Positions 20,957 through 33,266 of a stretch of 64,000 bases of DNA are shown here, piece by piece; positions within the stretch are counted from its first letter, which is position 1; the number at the start of each line of letters is the position of its first letter. Under the pieces are notes generated by a model that had not been told where the DNA came from, did not search any database, and worked only from the letters and a program-made list of their open reading frames with translations. Origin of the DNA: Euglena gracilis (taxonomy: Eukaryota > Euglenida > Euglenophyceae > Euglenales); NCBI GenBank assembly GCA_039621445.1, contig CP154954.1, positions 2,790,001 to 2,854,000 on the forward strand, in the 5' to 3' direction. Position numbers and translations under genes: made by a program.

Positions 20957-21059
20957 CGGGGGGCCGGAGGGGCGGCGGGCGGGGGCCGGCCTCTCCGCCC
21001 TCGGGTGGCTCCCACTGGTGGTGCTCTCCCTCTACGTCGGGGCCGCTCTCGCGAAGCTG
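20957..21059 (+). CDS. MGST3-like protein, exon 6 (copy A)
   Basis: Encodes GGPEGRRAGAGLSALGWLPL then VVLSLYVGAALAKL, aligning with the basic loop and fourth membrane helix of MGST3. The donor GTATGG follows AAGCTG. A short final exon with the stop codon is expected downstream but was not identified. Confidence 0.8.
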
Positions 21060-22461
21060 GTATGGGCAGGCTTCTTTCTACCACAGAAAACCGGTATTGG
21101 GGGAAGTTGCATTAATTTCATTAATTTTATTTTTTCATTATTTTCATTATTTTTTTCATTTTTATTTCATTAATTTCATTAATTTCATTTCTTTTAATTA
21201 ATTTAAGTTAAGACACCAAGCCCCAAGGTATGAGTATGGTCAAGGTTGAAGAAGCGTGTTGAGTACCAGAGTTTTTTTTATATTTTAAAAATGGTTCAAA
21301 AATTGAAGGGAAAGTGTGGGTGTGAGGGACGTTTCACTAGGCATTAGGCACACCAAGTCTGGGTTCGCAGTTTTTTTTTTTGCGGATGTATGTGTATGTT
21401 TGTGTGCACCAGAGGTATTATTATTAGGTTCCCTTTTCAGTGCCTTTTTCAAGCTATTTCTAAAGAGAAAAATTGGTCCCAAGCTACAGAGTTTAATACA
21501 AAAGGTGAAATATGAGGGAATTTGTTGGTTTTGAGGGTCTTACAGATGGGTCGTTTTAGCGAAGGTCCCCCAAGGGGTTCCACCCCGACACACCGCAGGT
21601 AACCAGAAGCCTGGGCGCGAGGCGGTGTCGCCTGCGCAGCAATGTCGCTGGCCATTGGCAGCGATTATTGATCTTTTTCTCAGCCTGAACTGCAGGCTTG
21701 CCCTGTGTTCTCGCTCCAGTTCCCGTGCTGTTCATTTCGGCGGTGGGTATCTGTGATGCCGGGTTGGCCAAAGCCCACCTGTTCGGGGCCCACCTGTTGC
21801 AAACGCGCTCAACTGTGGCCCGATAGCAGTCGCCGGTGCCTGTATGTCACTGACCGGTCCAGGCCTACTGGAGTGTCATTCTATTTACCAGACATGCCGC
21901 CCCGCCCCTCAAAGGGTTGTTTTTGCCCGGCTTTGTGTCGTTGCCCCTGATCCGCCGACTTTGGGGCGTCCATTTCTGGAGTCATTTCTAGGTCCGTTTC
22001 AACCTCAGGGCAATTCTAGTTTGGGCCTCTGCTGTGTGGGGTCAGCCTACAAACCATTCCGACCGGAATTTGAGAAATCAGACCCAAAGTTTCCAGCATC
22101 TCAGGTGGACTTTTCTCCTGGTCCATGAAGCAACACATTTAAAGTTTCAAATTTTGATTCTTGTGAGAGGGATGTTTTTGAGAGAGGGTGTGCTGGGCCC
22201 CCCAGGCAGGTCAGGTGCCGCTGGGGGGATGGCTTCTGGAGGGGGTTTTCACTTTTTCAATTTTCACTTCAATTTTTGAGGATAGCATATTCATATTTCT
22301 GTGGAAAAATATTCCCCTGGTTAAAAATTGACAATTTCTTCTGCCTTCTGATTCAGAATGTGAAAAGGCATCGCTTTACTGATTTTTTTTGTGTCAGCTG
22401 AGGTTCGAAAAAAATGTCATTTTCCCCCCGTCTGACCCAGAACCCATACAAAATTGTCTTC

Positions 22462-22997
22462 TGGTCTGGTACACGCTGCCCGTCTTCATACCTGTGTACT
22501 TCCTGATTTGTCTGGCGACAGTTTCCCAGGGGGCAGGTATGCTCTCATACATTTTCACACTATGTTTCACATGTAAAACATGGAAGGCGCGTCGCGGGTC
22601 GAACCTGATTTGTTTAGAAAAGAACCCAGCCCCCCCCCCCCCAATACAAACCGCCCTGAAGGTTTTTGGTTCCACTCCAGAGTTTACATGGGAACGTCTT
22701 TGGTACCAATTTGGCATCCAATCAGGTACTGGACGTCTGGTCAGTGGAGGGAGGGGCATGCGACTTTATCTAGGTCCCAGGTGCAATGCTTGTTTTCTGT
22801 CTGGTACACGCTGCTCCGTCTTCATATCTCTATGCTCGCTGATTCGTCTGGCGACAGTTTCCAGGGGGTAAGTATGCCCTCATACATTTCCACACATGTT
22901 TCACATGCAAAACATGGAAGGCGCGTCGTGGGTCGAACCTGATTTGTATAGAAAAGGACCCCAGACCCCCCAATACAAACCGCCCTCAAGGGGTGGT
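22462..22997. repeat. Internal ~337-bp tandem repeat
   Basis: 22462-22668 and 22798-22997 share GTCTGGTACACGCTGC, CTGGCGACAGTTTCC, ACATGGAAGGCGCGTCG and AATACAAACCGCCCT in the same order. The unit is repeated again by the 4.76-kb duplication (27222 onward). No protein family is recognised in it, although one frame is hydrophobic. Confidence 0.75.
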
Positions 22998-24433
22998 CCA
23001 GCTTCTTCAAAGAGCTTCAACGTCGTCACACAAAAACAAAGGAAATGGTTCCATAACACGGAACACCTGGAACACCTGGCAGTTGAAACCCATCGGTCGG
23101 CAGAGGTGGTAAACCACCGTTTTCAAAACGAAAAAAGTCGATTCATCCAGAAAAAAAAATGGGGGTCAATGATACCCATTTTGGTAACATTTTGGGGAAA
23201 AATGCACTGCCGAAGTCGGTGCGACACAAAACGCTGTTTTACAGGGACAAACCCTGGTCAGGTGAAACCTTTGAGCTGTCCCCCCTGTTCAGTAGTGTCC
23301 AGTGACTGCGCAGGTGCACATTCACCCCCTCCCCGTCCCGGCTTTTTCCTGAAGTTTTTGGACGGTAATTGTGGCTCCCGGGGGTGATTGTGGGAGCGGG
23401 TACCGTGGTCCATATGGTTAGACTGGAGGGGGTGTTCGGTGCCCTGCGTTGGAAGCAGGGCACAAAGGTGCGATGGTTTGTAATTGAGACATGCATGTGG
23501 CATGCGTTAAAAGAGTAATAGGGAGGATGTGTCGAAACCCACACCAGATGTCCGTGGGGAGGACTCGTTACACTCCTCAGGCTGCCTTCTGTTTACATTT
23601 CACACGGTGCACCTCACCCCTCCGCGACACATGCAGGAACAGCATCCCTCCAGTCGTGCACAACGTCCGCTCAGCATGCCTTCTCATATGCACCATGGCG
23701 CATCACCGTGTGGGACCTGGTTCGGGTATGCCGATTAGTATGGGGCATACGGTGTGTGTCTATTTAGTGGTCGTTGGACAAGGTGGGGGAGGTAGGAGGG
23801 GCTATCTTGCTCTCTTTTGCTGTGTGCCACTGGTTTCTAAAGCCACCGAGCAGAGCCCCGCTTCAACCCCTTTCTGCCACCAACTTTCTTCCCAGAACAA
23901 CCCTCACAAACAACATAAAACGACCCCCTCTCTGAGGACTCTCTGAGGACTAAAATGCGCAAGTGCGCACTCTTGAGGCCATTCCTTGGCTGGCTGGTGG
24001 TGATTCTGGCTGTATGGAGGGAGGAGTGCTGGGCGCACTGATGGGCTAAAAATAAGCGAAAATAAGCACAAAATATACACTCCGCACCTTCTGTTTAAGA
24101 CTGGGGCCTGCCCAGGAGGTGCCCACTACCCTCCCCCCCCGGGGGGGGTCGAAGGGATCCACGTTTTTAAGGGTCGATTCTGGGACCCAACAAAATAAAA
24201 ATGGACAAACCCCCTCCTTTGGCAGGGGATCAAAAAGCCTTTGGGCGTATCCCCGGGTGGAGGGGGTCTAGCAGGTTCCCAACCCCCCCCCCCCGGGCTC
24301 CAATGTTTAAAAACGCCTTGCCCCCCCATCCACCACAGCACCGTGCAAGCCCAAAAATATGGAATGGCCTGGTGGGAGAGAGGGAGGGGGTCGGGTCCCC
24401 ACGGACCCCATTGAGTTTTGGGGGTTCCTGTAC

Positions 24434-24592
24434 GTGCCCCATGCCCCAAACTGCCAGAGGTTGTCAGCGCGATGGCCGCGGCGCAGGGCGTGCCAGCGGA
24501 GGGCTGCGCGGCGCGCAATGAGTGTCAGCCACGCGGTCCATTACCGCTTCAGGCGCAACTGGTGCTGGGCCCGCAGCAGCCAGTACAGCTCC
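24434..24592 (-). pseudogene. Minus-strand Trp/Arg-rich exon, disrupted copy
   Basis: Copy of complement(29197..29355). The frame is interrupted by TAA (minus strand; plus positions 24541-24543) where the other copy reads TAC (Tyr). It also carries several missense changes clustered in this exon although the flanking intron is nearly identical. It is probably a dead duplicate. Confidence 0.6.
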
Positions 24593-24930
24593 CTGCACTG
24601 TACCAGGGGTACAGGACAGTGCCAGCGCGGCGCCGCTGGGGGGTGGGTCGAGTCAAAGTTGGGCACTGCGCACAATCTTCCAGTGATGCCAGAAATCATT
24701 TTCCCCCCATCTTACTTTTTGGTTTGCCGAGGTTTTACGGCTTCATTTTGGCTGTAATTTCGAGAACTTTTTTTTTTAAAGATCTTAAGGCTTTAAAGGG
24801 ATTTTTAAGTCATTTTGGCCAAGAAATTCATGGTTTTTAAAGGCGCTTTGTTATCTTATCCGTTATTTTTTTTGTGCTCCTGGTCTTCCTTGTCTCAACC
24901 CCAGGGGGATCTTCCCTTTCTGGAAACCAG

Positions 24931-25024
24931 CGCCGCCCTGGGCGCAACACGCTGGAGTCCTGGGGGCCCGTCCAGATCCTGATGCTGGTGGACGGGCTGC
25001 TGTTCCCCGAGGGGGCCGCTCCGC
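24931..25024 (+). CDS. MGST3-like exon 4 (copy B)
   Basis: Sequence-identical to exon 4 copy A. Because exon 3 is not duplicated, this copy lacks its own upstream exons and could be used only by long-range or alternative splicing from the shared 5' exons. Confidence 0.65.
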
Positions 25025-25292
25025 GCGCGTCCTCCCACTGCTGCTGCTGCTGTGTTGCATGGCCGAAAGAAATGTCCATTGGTCTCCAAAACTTTGTCCA
25101 GCTGTCAACGATGGAAAATGTTTCTGAAAAAGTCAACGTTCCAAACCAAGGTCAAACGTTGTTGTCCCCATGAAAGGCACTCGTTGAGTTTCTCCTTCTG
25201 GAGAAATCTACAGAAGCTGTAAGAGTTTCTCATTTTTGTGTAGTTTCTCATTTTTGTGTTGTTTCTCTTTTTTTGTGTCGCCACATTTTCGT

Positions 25293-25326
<34 letters not shown>

Positions 25327-25418
25327 TCAGTTATTTTTGCTTTATCACATGTGATGCAATGAAGCTGCCGGCGGTCCACAAGGTTGGTCCCTCCAGTGGC
25401 CCTGCCCCAAGCTTGCAG

Positions 25419-25476
25419 CGGCGTTGGGCCGCGGTTTGGTGGCGGGGCGCGGCCTCTACGGTGCAGGCTACGCGAG
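25419..25476 (+). CDS. MGST3-like exon 5 (copy B), divergent
   Basis: Encodes AALGRGLVAGRGLYGAGYAS; copy A reads ATLGLVWVAGRFLYGAGYAS. Eight base differences fall within about 35 bp of the exon while hundreds of flanking intron bases are unchanged. The reading frame and the catalytic-type Arg/Tyr remain, but hydrophobic helix residues (L, V/W, F) become R, G, G. Whether it is an alternative exon, a decaying copy or an assembly error cannot be told here. Confidence 0.6.
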
Positions 25477-25724
25477 TAGGGGTTTTTTTATTCGTGGACC
25501 GGTGGGTGGGTTTGGCCGAGCCCCGCCGGGGGATGTCCCCCAGGGGGGAGTGGCATATGCTATTTTTTGAAAAATTTTCGAAAATGTGCAATTTTCGACA
25601 TTTTTCGCGATTTTTGGCCATTTTCGGGGACAATTGAGTGGGTCCCCCGGGATCCCCTCTCAGGTGGTTCATGGGTGGGGGGACCCCCTCCAGGCCCCCC
25701 CCGCAACAAACCCGTGGATGCGAG
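25469..25724. mobile_element. Introner-like element between exons 5 and 6 (copy B)
   Basis: Segmental duplicate of 20709-20948 (element proper 25477-25716), with the same flanking TACGCGAG/GATGCGAG pair. Confidence 0.72.
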
Positions 25725-25827
25725 CGGGGGGCCGGAGGGGCGGCGGGCGGGGGCCGGCCTCTCCGCCCTCGGGTGGCTCCCACTGGTGGTGCTCTCCCTC
25801 TACGTCGGGGCCGCTCTCGCGAAGCTG
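25725..25827 (+). CDS. MGST3-like exon 6 (copy B)
   Basis: Identical in sequence to exon 6 copy A, with the same GTATGG donor. It forms with exons 4B and 5B an orphan 3' half of the MGST gene. Confidence 0.65.
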
Positions 25828-28800
25828 GTATGGGCAGGCTTCTTTCTACCACAGAAAACCGGTATTGGGGGAAGTTGCATTAATTTCATTAATTTTATTT
25901 TTTCATTATTTTCATTATTTTTTTCATTTTTATTTCATTAATTTCATTAATTTCATTTCTTTTAATTAATTTAAGTTAAGACACCAAGCCCCAAGGTATG
26001 AGTATGGTCAAGGTTGAAGAAGCGTGTTGAGTACCAGAGTTTTTTTTATATTTTAAAAATGGTTCAAAAATTGAAGGGAAAGTGTGGGTGTGAGGGACGT
26101 TTCACTAGGCATTAGGCACACCAAGTCTGGGTTCGCAGTTTTTTTTTTTGCGGATATGTTTGTGTGCACCAGAGGTATTATTATTAGGTTCCCTTTTCAG
26201 TGCCTTTTTCAAGCTATTTCTAAAGAGAAAAATTGGTCCCAAGCTACAGAGTTTAATACAAAAGGTGAAATATGAGGGAATTTGTTGGTTTTGAGGGTCT
26301 TACAGATGGGTCGTTTTAGCGAAGGTCCCCCAAGGGGTTCCACCCCGACACACCGCAGGTAACCAGAAGCCTGGGCGCGAGGCGGTGTCGCCTGCGCAGC
26401 AATGTCGCTGGCCATTGGCAGCGATTATTGATCTTTTTCTCAGCCTGAACTGCAGGCTTGCCCTGTGTTCTCGCTCCAGTTCCCGTGCTGTTCATTTCGG
26501 CGGTGGGTATCTGTGATGCCGGGTTGGCCAAAGCCCACCTGTTCGGGGCCCACCTGTTGCAAACGCGCTCAACTGTGGCCCGATAGCAGTCGCCGGTGCC
26601 TGTATGTCACTGACCGGTCCAGGCCTACTGGAGTGTCATTCTATTTACCAGACATGCCGCCCCGCCCCTCAAAGGGTTGTTTTTGCCCGGCTTTGTGTCG
26701 TTGCCCCTGATCCGCCGACTTTGGGGCGTCCATTTCTGGAGTCATTTCTAGGTCCGTTTCAACCTCAGGGCAATTCTAGTTTGGGCCTCTGCTGTGTGGG
26801 GTCAGCCTACAAACCATTCCGACCGGAATTTGAGAAATCAGACCCAAAGTTTCCAGCATCTCAGGTGGACTTTTCTCCTGGTCCATGAAGCAACACATTT
26901 AAAGTTTCAAATTTTGATTCTTGTGAGAGGGATGTTTTTGAGAGAGGGTGTGCTGGGCCCCCCAGGCAGGTCAGGTGCCGCTGGGGGGATGGCTTCTGGA
27001 GGGGGTTTTCACTTTTTCAATTTTCACTTCAATTTTTGAGGATAGCATATTCATATTTCTGTGGAAAAATATTCCCCTGGTTAAAAATTGACAATTTCTT
27101 CTGCCTTCTGATTCAGAATGTGAAAAGGCATCGCTTTACTGATTTTTTTTGTGTCAGCTGAGGTTCGAAAAAAATGTCATTTTCCCCCCGTCTGACCCAG
27201 AACCCATACAAAATTGTCTTCTGGTCTGGTACACGCTGCCCGTCTTCATACCTGTGTACTTCCTGATTTGTCTGGCGACAGTTTCCCAGGGGGCAGGTAT
27301 GCTCTCATACATTTTCACACTATGTTTCACATGTAAAACATGGAAGGCGCGTCGCGGGTCGAACCTGATTTGTTTAGAAAAGAACCCAGCCCCCCCCCCC
27401 CCCAATACAAACCGCCCTGAAGGTTTTTGGTTCCACTCCAGAGTTTACATGGGAACGTCTTTGGTACCAATTTGGCATCCAATCAGGTACTGGACGTCTG
27501 GTCAGTGGAGGGAGGGGCATGCGACTTTATCTAGGTCCCAGGTGCAATGCTTGTTTTCTGTCTGGTACACGCTGCTCCGTCTTCATATCTCTATGCTCGC
27601 TGATTCGTCTGGCGACAGTTTCCAGGGGGTAAGTATGCCCTCATACATTTCCACACATGTTTCACATGCAAAACATGGAAGGCGCGTCGTGGGTCGAACC
27701 TGATTTGTATAGAAAAGGACCCCAGACCCCCCAATACAAACCGCCCTCAAGGGGTGGTCCAGCTTCTTCAAAGAGCTTCAACGTCGTCACACAAAAACAA
27801 AGGAAATGGTTCCATAACACGGAACACCTGGAACACCTGGCAGTTGAAACCCATCGGTCGGCAGAGGTGGTAAACCACCGTTTTCAAAACGAAAAAAGTC
27901 GATTCATCCAGAAAAAAAAATGGGGGTCAATGATACCCATTTTGGTAACATTTTGGGGAAAAATGCACTGCCGAAGTCGGTGCGACACAAAACGCTGTTT
28001 TACAGGGACAAACCCTGGTCAGGTGAAACCTTTGAGCTGTCCCCCCTGTTCAGTAGTGTCCAGTGACTGCGCAGGTGCACATTCACCCCCTCCCCGTCCC
28101 GGCTTTTTCCTGAAGTTTTTGGACGGTAATTGTGGCTCCCGGGGGTGATTGTGGGAGCGGGTACCGTGGTCCATATGGTTAGACTGGAGGGGGTGTTCGG
28201 TGCCCTGCGTTGGAAGCAGGGCACAAAGGTGCGATGGTTTGTAATTGAGACATGCATGTGGCATGCGTTAAAAGAGTAATAGGGAGGATGTGTCGAAACC
28301 CACACCAGATGTCCGTGGGGAGGACTCGTTACACTCCTCAGGCTGCCTTCTGTTTACATTTCACACGGTGCACCTCACCCCTCCGCGACACATGCAGGAA
28401 CAGCATCCCTCCAGTCGTGCACAACGTCCGCTCAGCATGCCTTCTCATATGCACCATGGCGCATCACCGTGTGGGACCACCTGGTTCGGGTATGCCGATT
28501 AGTATGGGGCATACGGTGTGTGTCTATTTAGTGGTCGTTGGACAAGGTGGGGGAGGTAGGAGGGGCTATCTTGCTCTCTTTTGCTGTGTGCCACTGGTTT
28601 CTAAAGCCACCGAGCAGAGCCCCGCTTCAACCCCTTTCTGCCACCAACTTTCTTCCCAGAACAACCCTCACAAACAACATAAAACGACCCCCTCTCTGAG
28701 GACTCTCTGAGGACTAAAATGCGCAAGTGCGCACTCTTGAGGCCATTCCTTGGCTGGCTGGTGGTGATTCTGGCTGTATGGAGGGAGGAGTGCTGGGCGC

Positions 28801-29196
28801 ACTGATGGGCTAAAATAAGCGAAAATAAGCACAAAATATACACTCCGCACCTTCTGTTTAAGACTGGGGCCTGCCCAGGAGGTGCCCACTACCCTCCCCC
28901 CCCCGGGGGGGGGGTCGAAGGGATCCACGTTTTTAAGGGTCGATTCTGGGACCCAACAAAATAAAAATGGACAAACCCCCTCCTTTGGCAGGGGATCAAA
29001 AGGCCTTTGGGCGTATCCCCGGGTGGAGGGGGTCTAGCAGGTTACCCCCCCCCCCCCGGGCTCCAATGTTTAAAAACGCCTTGCCCCCCCATCCACCACA
29101 GCACCGTGCAAGCCCAAAAATATGGAATGGCCTGGTGGGAGAGAGGGAGGGGGTCGGGTCCCCACGGACCCCATTGAGTTTTGGGGGTTCCTGTAC

Positions 29197-29355
29197 GTGC
29201 CCCATGCCCCAAACTGCCAGAGGTTGTCAGCGCGATGGCCGCGGCGCAGGGCGTGCCAGCGGAGGGCTGCGCGGCGCGCCATGAGCTTCATCCACGCGGC
29301 CCAGTACCGCTTCAGGCGCAGCTGGTGCTGGGCCCGCAGCAGCCAGTACAGCTCC
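29197..29355 (-). CDS. Minus-strand exon of a Trp/Arg-rich (Sfi1/IQ-like) protein
   Basis: The minus strand gives an open, strongly G/C-third-position frame: ELYWLLRAQHQLRLKRYW, AAWMKLMARRAALRWHAL, RRGHRADNLWQFGAWGT. The regularly spaced aromatic and Arg/Leu residues (KRYWAAW, ALRWHAL, NLWQFGAW) resemble tandem helical repeats such as Sfi1 centrin-binding or IQ-type repeats. That is inference only. The acceptor (minus) is TGTGCAG before GGAGCTG; the donor GTACAG follows GGGCAC. It is the only exon of this gene recognised; a broken duplicate lies at 24434-24592. Confidence 0.6.
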
Positions 29356-29436
29356 CTGCACAGTACCAGGGGTACAGGGCAGTGCCAGCGCGGCGCCGCT
29401 GGGGGGTGGGTCGAGTCAAAGTTGGGCACTGCGCAC

Positions 29437-30599
29437 TTATCCCAGCCCCCCCTTACATGCCTTTGAAACCACACGGCTGGGGTGTACACATCCCTGCGAG
29501 GATCGAATGGCAGTGGGGACGAGGAATCCCTCGAGCGAATCACCCTGGCCTTGTAACAAACGTCCCCCATTACACGGAACCTTTTTGGGACAGGTACTCA
29601 GAGTCGACACCCTGCACTGAAAACAACACCACCCATGGCCGTTGTGAAGGCCAAGGAAAGCATGTCTGCACACATTCTCTCCATACACCCCGTCTGCTGA
29701 GACTGCAGTCAAACAGTCAAACATGGAACAGCGGAGTGAGTACGTACCGGTGCAATCCCTTCTTGTGTCGCCTATTAGCACCCTGTGGGAGGTTGTCACA
29801 CAGGGCCATGCCAAACAACTGAGCACACAAGGCAAAGCACAGCAAATGAGACACACGCCGTCCACGAGAGTGCGGCGGACTGCGCAGGTGCACATTCTCC
29901 GCGATGTGAGCAGTCGTGTCTCGCACTCCAGAACCCAGTGCCACCACCCACACAATTGGCTTGAGATTGGGGCAAGGCAATCCCCACGACGCGCCACGAC
30001 GCGTTGGTGGCCTTTTTGTTAGCAATTTTTTTCAGGGGCATCGCATGGCACAAGTGGAATGCCCTAATAACTGCGCACCCCAAGGGTCAGAAACCTCCTT
30101 AAAAGTGCGCACGTCCACCTCCTTTCAGACTCCCATATTCTGCACACCCAAGGCCACATCCTAGCAGTCCACGCTTCATATCCATGGCAGGCAAACAATG
30201 TGCCAGCCAGCGTGTCCTGCACGTCATGCGCGGACGCGCATTCCCTTTCGCGCAGCCTTTGTGTCTATTCCAAAAATGCACACCTGCGCGTTTTTCGGGA
30301 TTGGCACTCTGTGTCACCCTTGTTGTTTCACCTGGGAGGGCTGTGTGTCTATGGCTGCAAGGAGTTTGTTCCCACGCTCAATCAGGACAGCTCTGAGGTA
30401 AGCCAAGCCGACGCACAGCTGGTCCTGAGTTTGCAAAATCAGCAGCTAATCCCAGACTGTAGACTGTGGAAACTCCATTGCAAAGGAGCTCTCCACACGA
30501 AGGAAATGTGTAATGAGGCGACCCTGCAACCTGGCATGCAGTGATGAAAGGTTATAGTTTTTGATATATTTATACTAATATTATATACACCCTATACAT

Positions 30600-30600
<1 letters not shown>
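29437..30600. other. No gene recognised
   Basis: About 1.2 kb of unbiased sequence. It contains a GACTGCGCAGGTGCACATTC word (near 29879) also present near 23305, indicating a dispersed repeat. No exon was supported. Confidence 0.4.
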
Positions 30601-31083
<483 letters not shown>

Positions 31084-31390
31084 GTTTATATCAGGCTGTA
31101 TTTAGTCGGGTGCTTACTCCACCCCGGGGGGGGTGCCTGCTTGGGCAGGCACTCCAAGGCACTCCCAATCCGCCCCCCCCCGGGCACATGGCCAAAAGTG
31201 TCCTAGCACAACCCTGGCGCCGAAGGCGCCGGGGAGCTAAACATAGCCTATTTTCAAAGGAATGTGCCTGGGCACCGCCGGAAATTCGATCTACCCGGGT
31301 GGGGGGTCCGTGCCTGCCTGGGCAGGCACTCACAGGCACTCCGGACCCCCCCTCCCCCCCGGGGTTGGTGAAAAACAGCCTGGTTTATAC
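31084..31390. mobile_element. Fold-back DNA element, TSD GTTTATAT/GTTTATAC
   Basis: The element proper spans 31092-31382 (291 bp). The left end CAGGCTGTATTTAGTCGG pairs with the inverted right end GGTGAAAAACAGCCTG. The 8-bp flanks differ at one base. It contains a GGCGCCGAAGGCGCC hairpin and the GGGGTGCCTGCTTGGGCAGG palindrome shared with the elements at 46960 and 51169. It is inserted at the edge of the TATACA microsatellite. Confidence 0.88.
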
Positions 31391-32029
31391 ATGTATATAT
31401 GAAAGGTTTTAATAATTGCATGAAAGATATCACTGTTAAAAGGTGCCGTGGTATCACCAACCAGTATCGGATTACCTCTCTTCAGAGTTTCGTCTCACAT
31501 GCCACCCGCAGTGCTGCTACTCTGGGGCATCATTTCCCTCCCCCTTTTTTGTGTCGCCAACCCCCCCACCCCCCCCCGCCCCCACCTTGCTGTCCGCCCA
31601 GTCTGAGCTGCCCCCTCCTCTGGCGTACGGAGTGCATATGTGGGAAACTCCACCCCCCCAGCCCCACCCACACACGTTTCCCCCCCAAAACAACGCCCCC
31701 CACTGCTGTGTGACCTTAGTGCCATACATCTACTGTCTAGTTCGTCTTGTTTCTGTTACTTTTATAAACATTGAACGTTATTCCTTCTGAATGGAATATT
31801 GTTCGGTTGGAGATCATACATCAGTATTCCAGTTTACACCATAATTTTTCCGGTATCTTTCAAAGCGGTTTTCCGCTTCCTTTTTGGTTTATTGAAAAAT
31901 ATGTGCTGTGGAACCACATACGGACGCCTCTCAAGTTAGGAACCACCCCATTCCCCGATTTTTTTTTGGCAGTCATTTTTCCCATGTGACGTTGTGCTCC
32001 ATTGAAACTTTATGAACACGTTGCCGCAG

Positions 32030-32131
32030 GTGCTGGCGGAGCAGCTGGTCTCCCTGGGCCCTGACCCCCTCAACACCATATACGTCAGCGGCACCATGCG
32101 CGGCGTGCTGTGCCAGACGTTGCCCACCATG
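32030..32131 (+). CDS. Isolated exon of unknown protein
   Basis: A G/C-third-position-biased, open 102-bp exon (phase 0 both ends): VLAEQLVSLGPDPLNTIYVS, then GTMRGVLCQTLPTM. Acceptor GCCGCAG at 32023-32029, donor GTGCCC. Family not recognised. It could be an upstream exon of the membrane-protein gene whose ATG-bearing exon I place at 36054, or belong to another gene. Confidence 0.55.
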
Positions 32132-33117
32132 GTGCCCCATACAACCCTTGCCGCCCATTGAAAGACTTAATGCAATACAGCCAGAATATAGTCATGCCGA
32201 AGGGTTGCCTAACATTCTCCCCCCTCATCACTTTCAATCGAAGCCCTGGGTGGTTATTTTGACTCTTGGTTGAAAACTCAAGGAGAGAGACTTTCATTTG
32301 GGTTTTTTTGCTTCAAAGTGCAAGTGAATACTCAGGGGGAATAATATTTGCAAGTTGGAACAGAAGTGGTTATTCTTATTTCAGAAATCGCGCACCATTT
32401 GCGTTCCGAGCTCTATTCAGGTTTATAGGTTTATATTTCTCTGGCAACAGTGGTGGGTCAAACAGAGATAGTCTTTTGCTGTCCTGCCACAGCTCAGCTG
32501 CTGGGCACGGTGTATGATGGAGAAGACGCAGTTGGGTGCTCCATCCATCCAAAAACGTTACCCCCCCACCCCTTTGTCCATTCACATGCATATTTCAGCA
32601 TGCTTTGTGTCCAGTCCATACAATCACTTAGTCACTGGCCGATCCCCCCCCCCCCCCCCGGGTTGGTGGCTGGTTTTTTCAGAGTGCCCCCCTTGGAGGG
32701 TCGGCAAAAAAACTACAAAAGTGACCTGACGTCCAAGGCGCTGGAAATTTTTGACCTTTTTTCATGATTTTGGTCAAATTTTCTTTGGATTCTAGAGTGG
32801 CCGACCCCCCCGGGGGGGGGTCACTGACTGGTTTCCCGAAGAAAAGTGACTGGCTGGTTTTTTGAAGAGTGGAGTGATCACCCGAGGGAGGGAGTCGGTA
32901 AAGAATTGTATGGTCCAGTCCCACCTGGACCTCTCTGTCCAAGAGAGAAAAGCCACAACCGACAGCTGCTGCATGAATGCCTGGTTGTCATTTCTTTGAC
33001 AGGTCCTGGGACGTCCCAAAGCAGTGTTTTGTGCCCTCGTACCAGGGCAATCACAGCCACACAATCCTCCGTGTTTATTCCCCAGGAACCAACCAACCTG
33101 CTGGCCCAACCACCTGG

Positions 33118-33252
33118 CCCTAACCCTAACCCTAACCCTAACCCTAACCCTAACCCTAACCCTAACCCTAACCCTAACCCTAACCCTAACCCTAACCCTA
33201 ACCCTAACCCTAACCCTAACCCTAACCCTAACCCTAACCCTAACCCTAACCC
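33118..33252. repeat. Interstitial telomere-like (CCCTAA)n array
   Basis: About 22 perfect CCCTAA units (TTAGGG on the minus strand). The array is bordered on both sides by CCTGGCCC and followed by degenerate CCCTATCCCTACCC and an (AACC)n tract at 33267-33325. The long open frames across it (Leu-Thr, Pro-Asn, Gly-Leu) are artefacts of the repeat. Confidence 0.97.
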
Positions 33253-33266
33253 TGGCCCTATCCCTA

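Larger units (their letters stand above)
19917..24676. repeat. First copy of ~4.76-kb tandem duplication (MGST exons 4-6)
   Basis: Matches 24677-29436 almost base for base (offset 4,760, later 4,768 because of a longer GT run). The junction between copies is marked by CAATCTTCCAGTGATGCC following GTTGAC... at 19,910 but CTGCGCAC at 24,668, giving a short microhomology (CAATCTT). Inside are MGST exons 4-6, about 3 kb with no recognised gene (21,060-24,430), and one minus-strand exon. Confidence 0.9.
24677..29436. repeat. Second copy of ~4.76-kb tandem duplication
   Basis: Second unit of the duplication; differences from the first are mainly homopolymer and GT-run lengths except within two exons. 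The right boundary is at GCGCAC/TTATCCC near 29436. The 25,828-29,196 stretch contains no recognised gene. Confidence 0.9.

Noticed and set aside
22389-22942. Hydrophobic ORFs (VWYTLPVFIPVYFLICL and similar) as a membrane protein gene
   Set aside because: Sits in a tandem/dispersed repeat, frame broken by C-run length differences between the duplicate copies, and no third-position bias.
33118-33252. True chromosome end
   Set aside because: Non-telomeric sequence with exons continues on both sides, so the block is interstitial in this window.
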